Below are positions 25,504 through 34,862 of a DNA stretch of 64,000 nucleotides, one piece after another; position 1 is the first letter of the stretch; each line of letters starts with the position of its first letter. The stretch is from Fen731 sp964481885 (GTDB lineage: Bacteria > Actinomycetota > Humimicrobiia > Humimicrobiales > Humimicrobiaceae). The notes below the pieces were generated by a model. It saw only the letters and a program-made list of their open reading frames with translations. It searched no databases and was not told the origin of the DNA. Both the position numbers and the translations under genes were made by a program. Location of the stretch: assembly GCA_964481885.1 (NCBI GenBank), contig CAYZUS010000006.1, positions 1 to 64,000 on the forward strand. Reading direction: 5' to 3'.

Positions 25504-25665
25504 ATGTATACGATAATTCTTTTTGTGATTATTGCAGTGATTGGATATTTTGCAATCAAGGCTTCCCGTTACGGCAAGCTTAGTATCAGCGAGGTCCCGA
25601 TATTTGCCATTCTCTCGATGGTCCTTGGGGGATATATTATTTTCTTAATGGTCAGGGTTTTCTAA
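25504..25665 (+). CDS. 53-residue small membrane protein
   Basis: The frame opens at ATG 25504, 5 nt after an AGGTGG ribosome binding site, and encodes two hydrophobic segments: about residues 3-20 (IILFVIIAVIGYFAI) and 31-53 (PIFAILSMVLGGYIIF). A short polar loop (KASRYGKLSISEV) separates them. The good ribosome binding site and two-helix topology support a real gene, but I recognise no family. It is a lone plus-strand gene between the glnR-like promoter and nadE. Confidence 0.6.
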   Translation: MYTIILFVIIAVIGYFAIKASRYGKLSISEVPIFAILSMVLGGYIIFLMVRVF

Positions 25666-25770
25666 GTTTGTTTCTGATAAATAATTTCCCTGAAAGGCCG
25701 GATTTATAAGCAGGATTTGGAAAATCCCAAGCAAATTTAAATAAAAAGAGATATTTAATCTTAGTCTGGA

Positions 25771-27597
25771 CTATGTAAGCCTGAATCTGTTTGTAACGGG
25801 GTATCTTCTGTCTCTTCCGAATGCTCTTGCTGTTATTTTTATCCCCAAGGCACCCTGCCTCCTTTTATATTCATTAAAGTCAACCATATTAAGGACTTCT
25901 TTTACGGTCGCATCGTCAAGGCCGTTTTTTACTATATCAGGGTAGTCCTTTTCATCTTCAATATAATATTTCAATATCCTGTCAAGAACATCATATGGCG
26001 GCAGCTTGTCCTGATCTGTCTGACCCGGCTTGAGTTCCGCAGAAGGTGCTTTTTTCATAATCGATTCAGGGATGATTCCGCAATATTTTCTGTTAATGAA
26101 ATCACATATCCTGTAGACAATTGTCTTATATATGTCTTTGATCGGCGAAAATCCCCCGACCATATCCCCATATAAGGTGCAGTAACCTACACTAATTTCA
26201 CTCTTGTTTCCAGTTGCAAGAACAAGCCACCCATATTCATTTGAAAGGCTCATAAGGATATTACCTCTTATTCTTGCCTGTAAATTTTCTTTTGTTGTTG
26301 TCAGCTCACTGTTTCTAATGTTATCTTTAAGGTTTTTGAGGTAAGAATCATACAAATCTTTAATAGGGATCGTAAGCGTTTTTATGCCCGTGGTTTCTGA
26401 AAGCCCTAATGAATCATCGATGCTTCCTTTTGAAGAAAACATGGAAGGCATCATGACTCCAGTCACATTTTCAGATCCAATTGCAAAAGAAGCAATCACA
26501 GCAGTGAGCGCAGAGTCTATTCCTCCGCTCAAGCCAAGAACCACTTCTTTGAAAGAATTTTTATTAATATAATCTCTGGTGCCAAGGACAAGCGCCTTAA
26601 AGATTTCCTCTTCGCGGCAGGATATTAATTCCCTGTAATGATCTTTTGAGTTGCTGAAACGATTTGGAACGCCTGGCTCAATTATTTCGGCAGACCGTAA
26701 GTCCGGAAGAAGAACGGTTTTTTGGCTGCCGGATAAGGATTGAGTTTCTTCCACATTTATTTTAATAACCGGAACAGAAAAGTCTTCACCGCGCATGCTG
26801 TCTCTCTGATTTTTAAACTTTGCATCCTGCAGCCTTGTTGCATTTACTTCCTCCATATCCAGGTCGAAAATAAAGAAATCTTCTTCAAAAGATTTGGCCC
26901 TGTATAAAATCCGGCCTTTCTCGCTGACAAGCATCGAACTGCCATCAAAGACAAGTTCATCCTGGCCCCCCGTAAGGTTTACATATAATATATTAACTCT
27001 GTTATCTGTTGCCCGCGCAAACAGCATTTTTTCCCGGTCCTGAATTTTTTCAATATGATAAGGAGAGGCGGAAATGTTTATAATCAGGCTTGCGCCGCCC
27101 GTAATTGACTGGAGCTGCAGGGGCCCTGATGAATAGTAAATATCTTCACAAATGTTTACTCCGAACAAAACGCCATCCAGATCGTAGACGGAAGCACCTG
27201 AGCCTTTCTGGAAATATCTTTCTTCGTCAAAAACAGAGTAATTTGGCAGGTACTGCTTATTGCATACTGATATTATTTTTTTGTTACAGATAATTGCTGC
27301 AGAATTGTATATTTCAAAAGTTTTGTTAACAAAACCGACAACAGCAACGATATTTCCGGTAATATTTTTAATCTTTTCCAGATATTTGAGGTTTTCTTCA
27401 ACGAAAGCCGGCTTCAACAGAAGATCTTCCGGAGGATAGCCCGTAACAGCCAACTCAGGAAAGGCGATTATTTTTGCATTATTTTTTTCAGCATTCTCAA
27501 TATGGTAAGCTATTTTTTCAAAATTGCCCTTAAAATCTCCCACAGTCGGGTTTATCTGGGCACAATATAATCTCAAAATACCGGGATGTTTATCCAT
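25771..27597 (-). CDS. nadE: glutamine-dependent NAD+ synthetase
   Basis: Amidates nicotinic acid adenine dinucleotide to NAD+, taking ammonia from glutamine. The 608-residue protein joins an N-terminal nitrilase-type glutaminase (about 8-265, with PELAVTGYPPEDLL and the catalytic cysteine in GVNICEDIYYS) to a C-terminal NAD synthetase domain (about 325-600, with the PP-loop LGLSGGIDSALTAVIA and KSEISVGYCTLYGD). A ~50-residue linker separates them. It lies 29 bp downstream of the MIP18-type gene, forming a likely operon with the cysteine desulfurase. Confidence 0.97.
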   Translation of the reverse strand: MDKHPGILRLYCAQINPTVGDFKGNFEKIAYHIENAEKNNAKIIAFPELAVTGYPPEDLLLKPAFVEENLKYLEKIKNITGNIVAVVGFVNKTFEIYNSAAIICNKKIISVCNKQYLPNYSVFDEERYFQKGSGASVYDLDGVLFGVNICEDIYYSSGPLQLQSITGGASLIINISASPYHIEKIQDREKMLFARATDNRVNILYVNLTGGQDELVFDGSSMLVSEKGRILYRAKSFEEDFFIFDLDMEEVNATRLQDAKFKNQRDSMRGEDFSVPVIKINVEETQSLSGSQKTVLLPDLRSAEIIEPGVPNRFSNSKDHYRELISCREEEIFKALVLGTRDYINKNSFKEVVLGLSGGIDSALTAVIASFAIGSENVTGVMMPSMFSSKGSIDDSLGLSETTGIKTLTIPIKDLYDSYLKNLKDNIRNSELTTTKENLQARIRGNILMSLSNEYGWLVLATGNKSEISVGYCTLYGDMVGGFSPIKDIYKTIVYRICDFINRKYCGIIPESIMKKAPSAELKPGQTDQDKLPPYDVLDRILKYYIEDEKDYPDIVKNGLDDATVKEVLNMVDFNEYKRRQGALGIKITARAFGRDRRYPVTNRFRLT

Positions 27598-27626
27598 TTT
27601 TAAAAACCAGCTATCCTGCTTTTATA

Positions 27627-27935
27627 TTATTCGTCGCTCTGCATCTGTTCCTTGATTTTTTGGGAAACCAGCGCAGGGCTCCATGGCGGATCCCACACCA
27701 GATTTACTGTTACTCTTCCCACGCCTTCCATTTTTTCAATTCTTTTATGGGCCTGCTGAGTTATCATGGAATGCATCGGACAGCCCCTTGTAGTCATCGT
27801 CATATCAACATCCACATTGTTACTGTCATCAACATCAACCCTGTAAATCAATCCCATATCAACGATACTGATGGGAATTTCAGGATCATATACTTCTGAA
27901 AGAGCATTCATCACATCATCTTTTGTCAGCTGCAT
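27627..27935 (-). CDS. MIP18/DUF59 family Fe-S assembly protein
   Basis: A 102-residue single-domain DUF59 protein. The family pattern is clear: LSEVYDPEIPISIVDMGLIYRV, then TTRGCPMHSMI with the conserved cysteine, and VNLVWDPPWSPALVS. Members (PaaD, SufT and MIP18-like) assist Fe-S cluster assembly or maturation. Position between cysteine desulfurase and nadE fits an Fe-S role. Confidence 0.92.
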   Translation of the reverse strand: MQLTKDDVMNALSEVYDPEIPISIVDMGLIYRVDVDDSNNVDVDMTMTTRGCPMHSMITQQAHKRIEKMEGVGRVTVNLVWDPPWSPALVSQKIKEQMQSDE

Positions 27936-27969
27936 AAATTACCTCCAAAAATTTTAAAAACTTTAAATA

Positions 27970-29172
27970 CTAATCAGTGGCCTTTTTATATAGTGGAGAA
28001 ATATTCCTCAAATCCATAATAATTTTTTTTATTGTCTCCAGAAAATAATTTATTTCGTCATAGGTGTTCTCAAAGCCCAGTGTTATCCTGAGAGATCCAA
28101 ATGCTTCTTCACCGGAAAGCCCCATAGCTATCAGAGTGTGCGTTGGCTTCATTGAAGACGAAGAACAGGCCGAACCGCTGGAGGCGGCAATTCCTGCCAT
28201 ATCAAGCCGAAGCACTATTGCTTCACCTTCAATAAACTTAAATGAAAAGTTGCAGTTTCCGGGAAGCCTGTGAGAAGGATGGCCGTTAAATCTGACATCA
28301 TCAATATTTTTTAACAACTCTGTTTTTAAGTATTCCCTCATTGCGGTGAGTTTTTCAATCCTGACATCAAGTGTTTTATAACCTGCGCTGGCTGCAGCTG
28401 CAAGGCCGGCTATCCCCGGAATATTCTCAGTTCCTGAGCGCCTGCCCTTTTCCTGCCCTCCGCCAAGAATGAGAGGCATTATTTTTGTTCCTTTTCTTAT
28501 ATACAATGCTCCAACCCCTTTCGGACCGTAAATTTTATGTCCGGAAAGTGAAAGCAGATCAACTCCAAGTCTATCAACATTGGTGTCTGCATTGCAAAAA
28601 GTCTGAACCGCATCTGTGTGAAAAATTACATTTTTATCCCGAAGGAGCCTACCGATTTCTTCTATGGGCTGTATGGTTCCGACGATATTATTGGCGTGCA
28701 TTATTGTTACAAGAATCGTAGTATCCCTGAGAGCTTTTTTTACATCTGAAGGATCTACCATGCCGAATTTGTCAACAGGAACAGAAGTTATTTTAAAACC
28801 TTTTCTTGCGAGAAATTTCAATGGCATCAATACTGCAGGATGTTCAATTTCAGAAGTGATTATGTGGTTCCCCTGGCCCTTGTAAGCCTCGGCAATCCCG
28901 AACAGGGCAATATTATCGCTCTCTGTGCCTCCGCCGGTAAATGTTATTTCAGAGTCCCTTGCGCCTAGAGCTTGTGCAATGGTCTGTCGGGAACTTTCAA
29001 GAAGTTCTTTTGCCTGCCTGCCAGGCAGGTGAGGCTCTGATGCATTGCCAAAAAATTTTGTATAACATTCATTAATGGCTACGGCCGCCTCAGGAAGAAC
29101 CGGAGTGGTGGCCGCGTGATCAAAATATATATATTTTCTGCTGTTTATATTGCCAGTAGTATTGTTTTCCAT
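27970..29172 (-). CDS. cysteine desulfurase (NifS/IscS class)
   Basis: PLP enzyme that takes sulfur from cysteine for Fe-S clusters and thio-cofactors. The 400-residue protein starts with the characteristic YFDHAATTPVLPEA; the PLP lysine lies in SLSGHKIYGPKGVGALY; the mobile loop carries the persulfide cysteine in SSGSACSSSSMKPTH, a class I (NifS/IscS) loop. It is the first gene of the desulfurase-DUF59-nadE operon. No IscU/NifU gene is adjacent. Confidence 0.96.
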   Translation of the reverse strand: MENNTTGNINSRKYIYFDHAATTPVLPEAAVAINECYTKFFGNASEPHLPGRQAKELLESSRQTIAQALGARDSEITFTGGGTESDNIALFGIAEAYKGQGNHIITSEIEHPAVLMPLKFLARKGFKITSVPVDKFGMVDPSDVKKALRDTTILVTIMHANNIVGTIQPIEEIGRLLRDKNVIFHTDAVQTFCNADTNVDRLGVDLLSLSGHKIYGPKGVGALYIRKGTKIMPLILGGGQEKGRRSGTENIPGIAGLAAAASAGYKTLDVRIEKLTAMREYLKTELLKNIDDVRFNGHPSHRLPGNCNFSFKFIEGEAIVLRLDMAGIAASSGSACSSSSMKPTHTLIAMGLSGEEAFGSLRITLGFENTYDEINYFLETIKKIIMDLRNISPLYKKATD

Positions 29173-29352
29173 ATCCCTGATATCGATATTATTATTGGTA
29201 AATTAATTGCCCGAAGTTTTTATCTCCGTATTTCAAGCTCTTTGTCTGATACTTCAAGGAATATTATAAGAACAATTACCCAAAAGTATAAAAGAAATAT
29301 TTTTCATACCGTTGCTGTTACAATAAATAATAAATCAAAATATTAATAATTA

Positions 29353-29522
29353 CATCAGATAATCCAAAAACATAGCTGCGCCGGACAGGCATCAGATAAT
29401 CCAAAAATGTAGCTGCACCGGANNNNNNNNNNNNNNNNNNNNNNNNNNNNNNNNNNNNNNNNNNNNNNNNNNNNNNNNNNNNNNNNNNNNNNNNNNNNNN
29501 NNNNNNNNNNNNNNNNNNNNNN
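29353..29522. repeat. 37-bp tandem repeat running into an assembly gap
   Basis: Two adjacent copies of a 37-bp unit beginning catcagataatccaaaaa begin at 29353 and 29390, with a few differences (acatag/atgtag, gcg/cac). The second copy ends at 100 N (29423-29522). Unlike the gaps at 34.9 and 61.1 kb, the flanks here are not identical, so real sequence, probably more copies, is missing. No spacers are present, so it is not a CRISPR array. Confidence 0.8.
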
Positions 29523-29549
29523 CACCACATTACTTTCCCAACGCCACGA

Positions 29550-30242
29550 TCAAAAAGCAAGTCTCAGGATAAAAAGGTGAAACCTGTATGAAAGATATAG
29601 TTCAATCGCAGTCAGCACCAAAGATATGACCGAAGGCAATACCAGGTACTTTGAGAAGAGATACGGCGCCTTTTTGGCAAAAAATGGAATCAGGACAAGT
29701 ATTACAAGGTTAATAAAGTAAAAAGTAAAAATGACCGACAGAAATGCCACAAAGTAAAAAACAGTGTTTATGACCCTGTTGCCTGCAAGACCTGCAAGGA
29801 TAAAAACTGCATTGGCAGCCAAAAAAACCACAAAGTGCCATGTCCTGTTAAATATCTTTACATAGCCGGGATCTCTGTAGTACTGAAAATTAAAAACAGG
29901 GTATACTATTGCCATGGAACCGGCGCCGGAAAGAAAACCTGTCAGGTATCTTGCAATATTATTTGTTTTTATGATCCCAAGATAAGAAAGTCCGCCATCT
30001 ATAACAGTCGACGTGACAAAAAGACTGAGAATAATCAATATATAAATCCTCGGAAGATCACTTTCTTTATTCCTGAACATCAGGAACAAAAAAACAGCTG
30101 ATACAAAAAACCCTATATATATTCCTTCGCATCTTGCACAAACCGGGATCATGAGTTTTCCGGCGCTGAAACTTCTTTCCGGAAGCTGATGGCACACAGA
30201 AGCGCCCACCAGGTTTATAAATTTTGAAAACCATATTTCCAT
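29550..30242 (-). CDS. DUF2085 family membrane protein
   Basis: A 230-residue protein with about six hydrophobic segments. The DUF2085 signature is present near the N-terminus: CHQLPERSF (from residue 17) followed by the paired cysteines PVCARCEGIYIGF near residues 33-45. The function of the family is unknown; the conserved Cys/His cluster could bind a metal. It is complete despite the gap beginning 28 bp beyond its stop. The adjacent PHP gene is divergent. Confidence 0.85.
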   Translation of the reverse strand: MEIWFSKFINLVGASVCHQLPERSFSAGKLMIPVCARCEGIYIGFFVSAVFLFLMFRNKESDLPRIYILIILSLFVTSTVIDGGLSYLGIIKTNNIARYLTGFLSGAGSMAIVYPVFNFQYYRDPGYVKIFNRTWHFVVFLAANAVFILAGLAGNRVINTVFYFVAFLSVIFTFYFINLVILVLIPFFAKKAPYLFSKYLVLPSVISLVLTAIELYLSYRFHLFILRLAF

Positions 30243-30351
30243 ACTTAGGAATTATAAATTTTACTGCGAGTTTTTTATAGTCTTTTATTTTTTCAATTGA
30301 TAGAATAACTAAAAAAGCTGTATTAAAAAAATAAAGCATGGAAGGATTGCA

Positions 30352-31011
30352 ATGATTTTTGATTTTCACACCCACACTTTTTTATCAGACGGAGTAAACT
30401 TGCCTATAGAGCTGATAAGATGTGCTCTCGAAGCAGGGTACGGATGCATAGCTCTGACTGATCATGCGAGTGCCGGCAATATCGACACAATACTTGATAG
30501 CGTAAGAAAAGACTGCAAGCTTGCACAAAAGTATTGGAACATTATGGCGATACCGGGAGTTGAGCTTACGCACGTGCCGGCTGAAAGCATAAATGAACTG
30601 GCTCAATACGCAAAAGACAAAGGTGCAGGAATAGTTAACGTTCATGGCGAGACCATAGCTGAAACGGTCCAACCCGGCACTAACCTTGCTGCAATAAATT
30701 CAAAATATGTGGACATGCTTGCACACCCCGGCCTCCTGACTCTTGAGGAAGCCATACTGGCAGCAAAAAACGAAACATATATTGAAATCACGCACCGTAC
30801 GGGCCACAGTCTTTCAAATGGGAGAGTTGCAGATATCGGGAAAAAAGCCGGAGTGAGTTTTTTAATAAACAGTGATGCTCACAGCCATTATGATCTTTAC
30901 CGGGAAGGAAGGCAAAAAATTATAGGACTGGGGGCCGGATTTACTGAAGAAGAAACGGATATTATTTTAAATACAAACACTAAAAATTTTTTAAAAAAGC
31001 TTGGGTATTAA
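30352..31011 (+). CDS. PHP-domain phosphoesterase
   Basis: A 219-residue PHP (polymerase and histidinol phosphatase) domain protein. Metal-binding residues are in DFHTHTFLSDG, LTDHAS, PGVELTH, NVHGE, DMLAHPG and NSDAHSHYDL, a complete trinuclear-site set. It resembles the histidinol-phosphate-phosphatase-like group, but no his genes are nearby, so a small phosphate ester or nucleotide substrate is equally possible. An AAGGA site precedes the ATG. Confidence 0.9.
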   Translation: MIFDFHTHTFLSDGVNLPIELIRCALEAGYGCIALTDHASAGNIDTILDSVRKDCKLAQKYWNIMAIPGVELTHVPAESINELAQYAKDKGAGIVNVHGETIAETVQPGTNLAAINSKYVDMLAHPGLLTLEEAILAAKNETYIEITHRTGHSLSNGRVADIGKKAGVSFLINSDAHSHYDLYREGRQKIIGLGAGFTEEETDIILNTNTKNFLKKLGY

Positions 31012-31214
31012 GAGACTGCAAAGGATTCTTTTAAACATATAAGACAATAAATAATTTTATTAAAAACCATATTCCATTAAATAGCAGAAATTTTACCAAA
31101 TTACTTGCTTAAACCAGCGATAAGTTTTCTAATTTATTTTTATAACCAGCTGCATAAAACCATTCAATATCAATAATTGGCAAAAATAATAATTAAACAG
31201 AAGGAGGCAGATAA

Positions 31215-31724
31215 ATGGATGGACAGAAACCAGAAGAAGCAGATAGCCAAATCCAGGCAAACGATACAGCACAGTCACCCAAAGAAGGACTGATCCACAC
31301 ACTGGACACGTCAACAGTAACCGCAGAACTGCAATCTGTGGCCGCGGAAGCACAGAATCAGGTTGAGGAAGTAAGACCACAGGTAGTAAGTGCACCACAG
31401 CAGCCCGAAGAAAGAGCCGGCGGCATGGCAATAAGCGCCATGGTTACAGGCATAGCAGGTATTTTGTGCTCATGGGTAATATTTTTTAGCTTTCCACTGG
31501 GACTTGCATCATTGATTCTTGGCATTATAGAATTTAAAAGGATAAAAGCAGGTGAAGCAAGTGAAAAGGGGCGGGGAATGGCCATTACAGGTATAGTCCT
31601 TGGAAGCCTTACTTTATTTTCTGTAGTCACATCTATACTAATATTAGCTTTTACAGCTATAGGTATCGTTACCGGCATTTCAGCATTTCTCCCTTCTCTT
31701 CTGAAGCAGTTTGGAATATTTTAG
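31215..31724 (+). CDS. DUF4190 domain membrane protein
   Basis: The 169-residue protein has a polar, glutamine- and glutamate-rich N-terminal half (1-70, probably disordered) and a C-terminal DUF4190 unit: two hydrophobic hairpin helices around residues 73-100 and 120-160 with the repeated GMAISAMVTGIAGI / GMAITGIVLGSLTL motif flanking FKRIKAGEASEKGR. DUF4190 proteins are common, uncharacterised membrane proteins of Gram-positive bacteria. The ATG is preceded by GAAGGAGG. Confidence 0.9.
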   Translation: MDGQKPEEADSQIQANDTAQSPKEGLIHTLDTSTVTAELQSVAAEAQNQVEEVRPQVVSAPQQPEERAGGMAISAMVTGIAGILCSWVIFFSFPLGLASLILGIIEFKRIKAGEASEKGRGMAITGIVLGSLTLFSVVTSILILAFTAIGIVTGISAFLPSLLKQFGIF

Positions 31725-31763
31725 TGGTACCCAAATATGTATAAGTATATGGAATTTTTTCTG

Positions 31764-31792
31764 TTGACAGATTATCTCATCACTGTTAATGC
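31764..31792 (+). promoter_or_regulatory. possible promoter upstream of larC
   Basis: A perfect TTGACA (31764-31769) is followed after 17 bp by TAATGC, a weak -10. A GC-rich stretch with ctcccgggag and further dyads lies between it and larC. Support is modest because of the poor -10. Confidence 0.35.
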
Positions 31793-31918
31793 GGTGGCTG
31801 CTTCTCCCGGGAGGGCACATGTCGCTTGCTGCCCGGATGCCGGGCCAGCTGCAGCTGATTTTTAGTACGGCTGAACATAAGGCAAAAAATTTATAAATTT
31901 ATTTTGCGAGGGTATTAA

Positions 31919-33139
31919 TTGAAAAAAGTAATATATATTGATTGTTTTTCCGGTATAAGCGGGGACATGATGGCCGCAGCGCTTCTTGACTTGAAAATCG
32001 AAGGCGCGGACCTTTCATTTCTGTCAGGCGAGCTTAAAAAAGTGGACTTTACAGGATATGAAATAAGCATCTCAAAAGAAAACAGGAATGGGATTTCTGC
32101 AACCGGTTTTAGCGTCGAAGTCAAAAACCCGCAGCATTCCCGTAACTTCGGACAGATAAAGGTGCTCATTTCACAAAGCGGGCTGGACCAGGAAGTAAAA
32201 GAGCTGACTCTGAAGATTTTCGCAGAAATTGCAGACGCTGAAGCAAAAATTCACGGCAGCACTCCGGAGGCAGTTCATTTTCATGAGGTGGGCGCCGTAG
32301 ATTCAATCATTGATATAACAGCTGTTTCCATCCTTGTCAAAAAACTCAAAATTGAGAAGGTATTCAGCAGAAGCGTCCCTCTTGGCCGCGGCACAGCAAA
32401 TACAATGCATGGGAAGATTCCTGTGCCCGCGCCGGCAACCCTTGAAATATTAAAAGGCATTCCTGTATCGGGAGGAGAAATTGACTTTGAAGCAACTACT
32501 CCCACCGGTGCCGCCATTATTAAAGTACTCGTAAATGAGTTTACTGATATTCCCAAGATTGTCCTGCAAAGCACTGGTAATGGCGCAGGTTCAATTATCA
32601 GCCTCGGGAAAAATAATCTGCCAAATATTCTCAGGATATTATATGGAGAAACAGGCGATTACAACTCTGAAGACATCAAAACTGGCGAGGGGCCCGATAC
32701 TGTTGAAAAGCTTTTTATTCTTTCGACAAATATAGACGACTGTACCGCCGAGACCGCAGGGTATGTACTTGAAAAACTATTCAACGCCGGCGCATACGAT
32801 GCCTGGACAGAACCGGTCTACATGAAAAAAAACAGGCCCGCTTTTAAAATCTGCGCGCTATTATCCAGGCAGGATCTCGACCGGTTTCTAAACATCATAT
32901 TCACAGAAACTTCCTCCCTTGGGGTCCGCATAGAAGAAATAACCAGGTACTGCCTTAAACGGAAAGAAGTAGAGGTCAGCCTGGATTACGGGCGGGCAAA
33001 AGCCAAAATAGGTTATTTGAATGGAAAAGCCGTAACTTATTCCCCGGAATTTGAATCATGCAAAGAGCTGGCAATAAAGACAGGGAAACCACTAAAAGAA
33101 ATCTATCAGGACCTGATGTTTCTTCTTTCAATCAAATAA
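31919..33139 (+). CDS. larC: nickel-pincer cofactor biosynthesis protein LarC (TTG start)
   Basis: CTP-dependent nickel insertase that completes the pincer nucleotide cofactor of lactate racemase and related LarA-type enzymes. The 406-residue protein has the N-terminal YIDCFSGISGDMMAAALLDL, the histidine-containing AEAKIHGSTPEAVHFHEVGA, TPTGAAIIK and the C-terminal DDCTAETAGYVLEKLF and EITRYCLKRKEVEV segments. In some bacteria larC is split and needs a programmed frameshift; here it is one frame. larA, larB and larE are absent from the window. Its 3' end overlaps the convergent exporter gene by 34 bp. Confidence 0.95.
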   Translation: MKKVIYIDCFSGISGDMMAAALLDLKIEGADLSFLSGELKKVDFTGYEISISKENRNGISATGFSVEVKNPQHSRNFGQIKVLISQSGLDQEVKELTLKIFAEIADAEAKIHGSTPEAVHFHEVGAVDSIIDITAVSILVKKLKIEKVFSRSVPLGRGTANTMHGKIPVPAPATLEILKGIPVSGGEIDFEATTPTGAAIIKVLVNEFTDIPKIVLQSTGNGAGSIISLGKNNLPNILRILYGETGDYNSEDIKTGEGPDTVEKLFILSTNIDDCTAETAGYVLEKLFNAGAYDAWTEPVYMKKNRPAFKICALLSRQDLDRFLNIIFTETSSLGVRIEEITRYCLKRKEVEVSLDYGRAKAKIGYLNGKAVTYSPEFESCKELAIKTGKPLKEIYQDLMFLLSIK

Positions 33140-34209
33140 TACTTTAAAACTGACTGGACCATAGCCGTCAGAGGAACGGCAATAAGCAGTCCTATCGGCC
33201 CGAATACTGCTCCGGCAGCAATCAGGACCACGATTACAACGGCCGGGTGCACACCAACCTGGTATTTCATAATATTAGGGCTTATGACGTAGCTGTCAAG
33301 CTGCTGAACAGCTATAAACAGTAAAACTACAAGAAGCGCTTTTAATGGAGAGATAAAAAGTGCCGCAAGAGCTGCAGGAACTGCACCGATGAACGGTCCT
33401 ATAAAGGGAATAAGATTTGTGATCCCTGCAATAAATCCCAGAAGTACCGGAAAATCCACCTTCAACAGAAAAAGTATCAATCCGCATAAAACTCCTACTA
33501 TGACTGAAACTAAAATCTGGCCCCTGAGATATCTGCCGCCTACTTTTTCCAGCCTGTCCAAAATAATGTTGAGCTGATACTTGTATTTTGCCGGCGAGAT
33601 TTTTATTAAAAGAATTTTAAATTTACCTGCGTCTTTAAGAATATAAATCCCAAGGACAGGACCGAGGACAAATGCAATAATCAGGTTTAAAAAAGACTTT
33701 GTAAAAGTTGTTATCCCGCGCAGGTAATTTAAATTACTTGCACTAAACAAGTTGCCAATATACTGGTTTATGGCATTAGGGTCCAGGGGCAGGAAATTTT
33801 TACCAAGTATCCCTTCGATATTGTCGACAACAGGATTATTTTCTATCCAGTAATTGATAATATCTGTCAGATTTGTGATATAAACCGGAAACTTTGAAAT
33901 AAAAATCCTGAACTGGTCATAAACCATTGGCACTGTGAAGAAAAAGAATGTAAACAGGATGCCCGTAAAAATGATATATGCAATAAAAATGGCAAGCCAC
34001 CGCTTTATTTTTTTACTCATCCAGTTTACAAACGGACTGAGGAGAAAAGCCATTCCTGCGGCAACAATAAGGGGAAATAAAGTGATTCTTATTCTGAATA
34101 AAATATAGAAAACAACACCAAGCAGGATTAAAATGCCGATTATTGACCAGCTGTAAATCCCGAGCTTTTTAACTGTTTCTACATTTTTTGAGGGCTTTTT
34201 TATAATCAT
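33106..34209 (-). CDS. AI-2E family transporter
   Basis: A 367-residue integral membrane protein of the AI-2E (TqsA/YdiK/PerM) family, with about eight hydrophobic segments. The conserved C-terminal block is clear: LIPFIGPFIGAVPAAL, then AVQQLDSYVISPNIMKYQVGVHPAVVIV and AVFGPIGLLIAVPLTA. Members include exporters of autoinducer-2 and Na+/H+ antiporters, so substrate cannot be told. Its last 34 bp overlap the end of larC on the opposite strand. Confidence 0.92.
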   Translation of the reverse strand: MIIKKPSKNVETVKKLGIYSWSIIGILILLGVVFYILFRIRITLFPLIVAAGMAFLLSPFVNWMSKKIKRWLAIFIAYIIFTGILFTFFFFTVPMVYDQFRIFISKFPVYITNLTDIINYWIENNPVVDNIEGILGKNFLPLDPNAINQYIGNLFSASNLNYLRGITTFTKSFLNLIIAFVLGPVLGIYILKDAGKFKILLIKISPAKYKYQLNIILDRLEKVGGRYLRGQILVSVIVGVLCGLILFLLKVDFPVLLGFIAGITNLIPFIGPFIGAVPAALAALFISPLKALLVVLLFIAVQQLDSYVISPNIMKYQVGVHPAVVIVVLIAAGAVFGPIGLLIAVPLTAMVQSVLKYYLIERRNIRS

Positions 34210-34460
34210 ATAGGTAAGATTTTAATTACTTTAAATTTTAACCATGTATCATTCTTTTACCTTGTTTTGGTAATTACCCCACATATATAATATAACACAA
34301 AAATTAACCTCTATGAAAGAAGTTTAAACAAAAACTTTTTACTGATTTATGATTATATTGCAACAGGAGGCTATTTTTAATTGAAGTAGTAGTGCAATTG
34401 TGATAAAGTTTTTACTTTGAATATACATATATAATAGATTTTGATTTTTAACAGTAGATT

Positions 34461-34862
34461 ATGCCGGAAGAATCCATCAATATTTTTATAAGCAATATTT
34501 ATGCCATTGCAGTTTTTACTGGTGTTTTTATCATCCTCTTTTTATTTTTATTTTTTCTTTCCAGGATATTTGTTTTAAGGTCAAGAAAAAATACAAAGCA
34601 CTTAAAACTTGAAAGTGAATCCAGGTCTGGCCATGGTTCTTCCCTGTTGACTTTAAATAAGGATATAAATATCTTAAAAAACCTTTTTGCTGCAGGGCTC
34701 ATATTTATACTGGCGATTTTTTTTATGATACTTATACTTTTGACTTTTTATCTTGCAAACAATTTTAAAATGGACAGCAGCCTTTACATGATTGTTGCCA
34801 TTGTTTTTTTTATTCTTGCCATTTCAGTTTTTGTTGTAAAATCACGGATCACTGAAAGATGA
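34461..34862 (+). CDS. small membrane protein upstream of the complex I-like operon
   Basis: A 133-residue protein with three strong hydrophobic segments (about 10-35, 73-97 and 106-126) and a short polar loop. I recognise no family. It is the nearest plus-strand gene before the NuoB-like gene; after removing the false gap, only about 150 bp separate them. A role as an extra membrane subunit (for example in place of the missing NuoA, which is of similar size with three helices) is speculative. Confidence 0.55.
   Translation: MPEESINIFISNIYAIAVFTGVFIILFLFLFFLSRIFVLRSRKNTKHLKLESESRSGHGSSLLTLNKDINILKNLFAAGLIFILAIFFMILILLTFYLANNFKMDSSLYMIVAIVFFILAISVFVVKSRITER

Noticed and set aside
29353..29422. 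CRISPR array remnant
   Set aside because: The 37-bp units are directly adjacent with no spacers and no cas genes are near.
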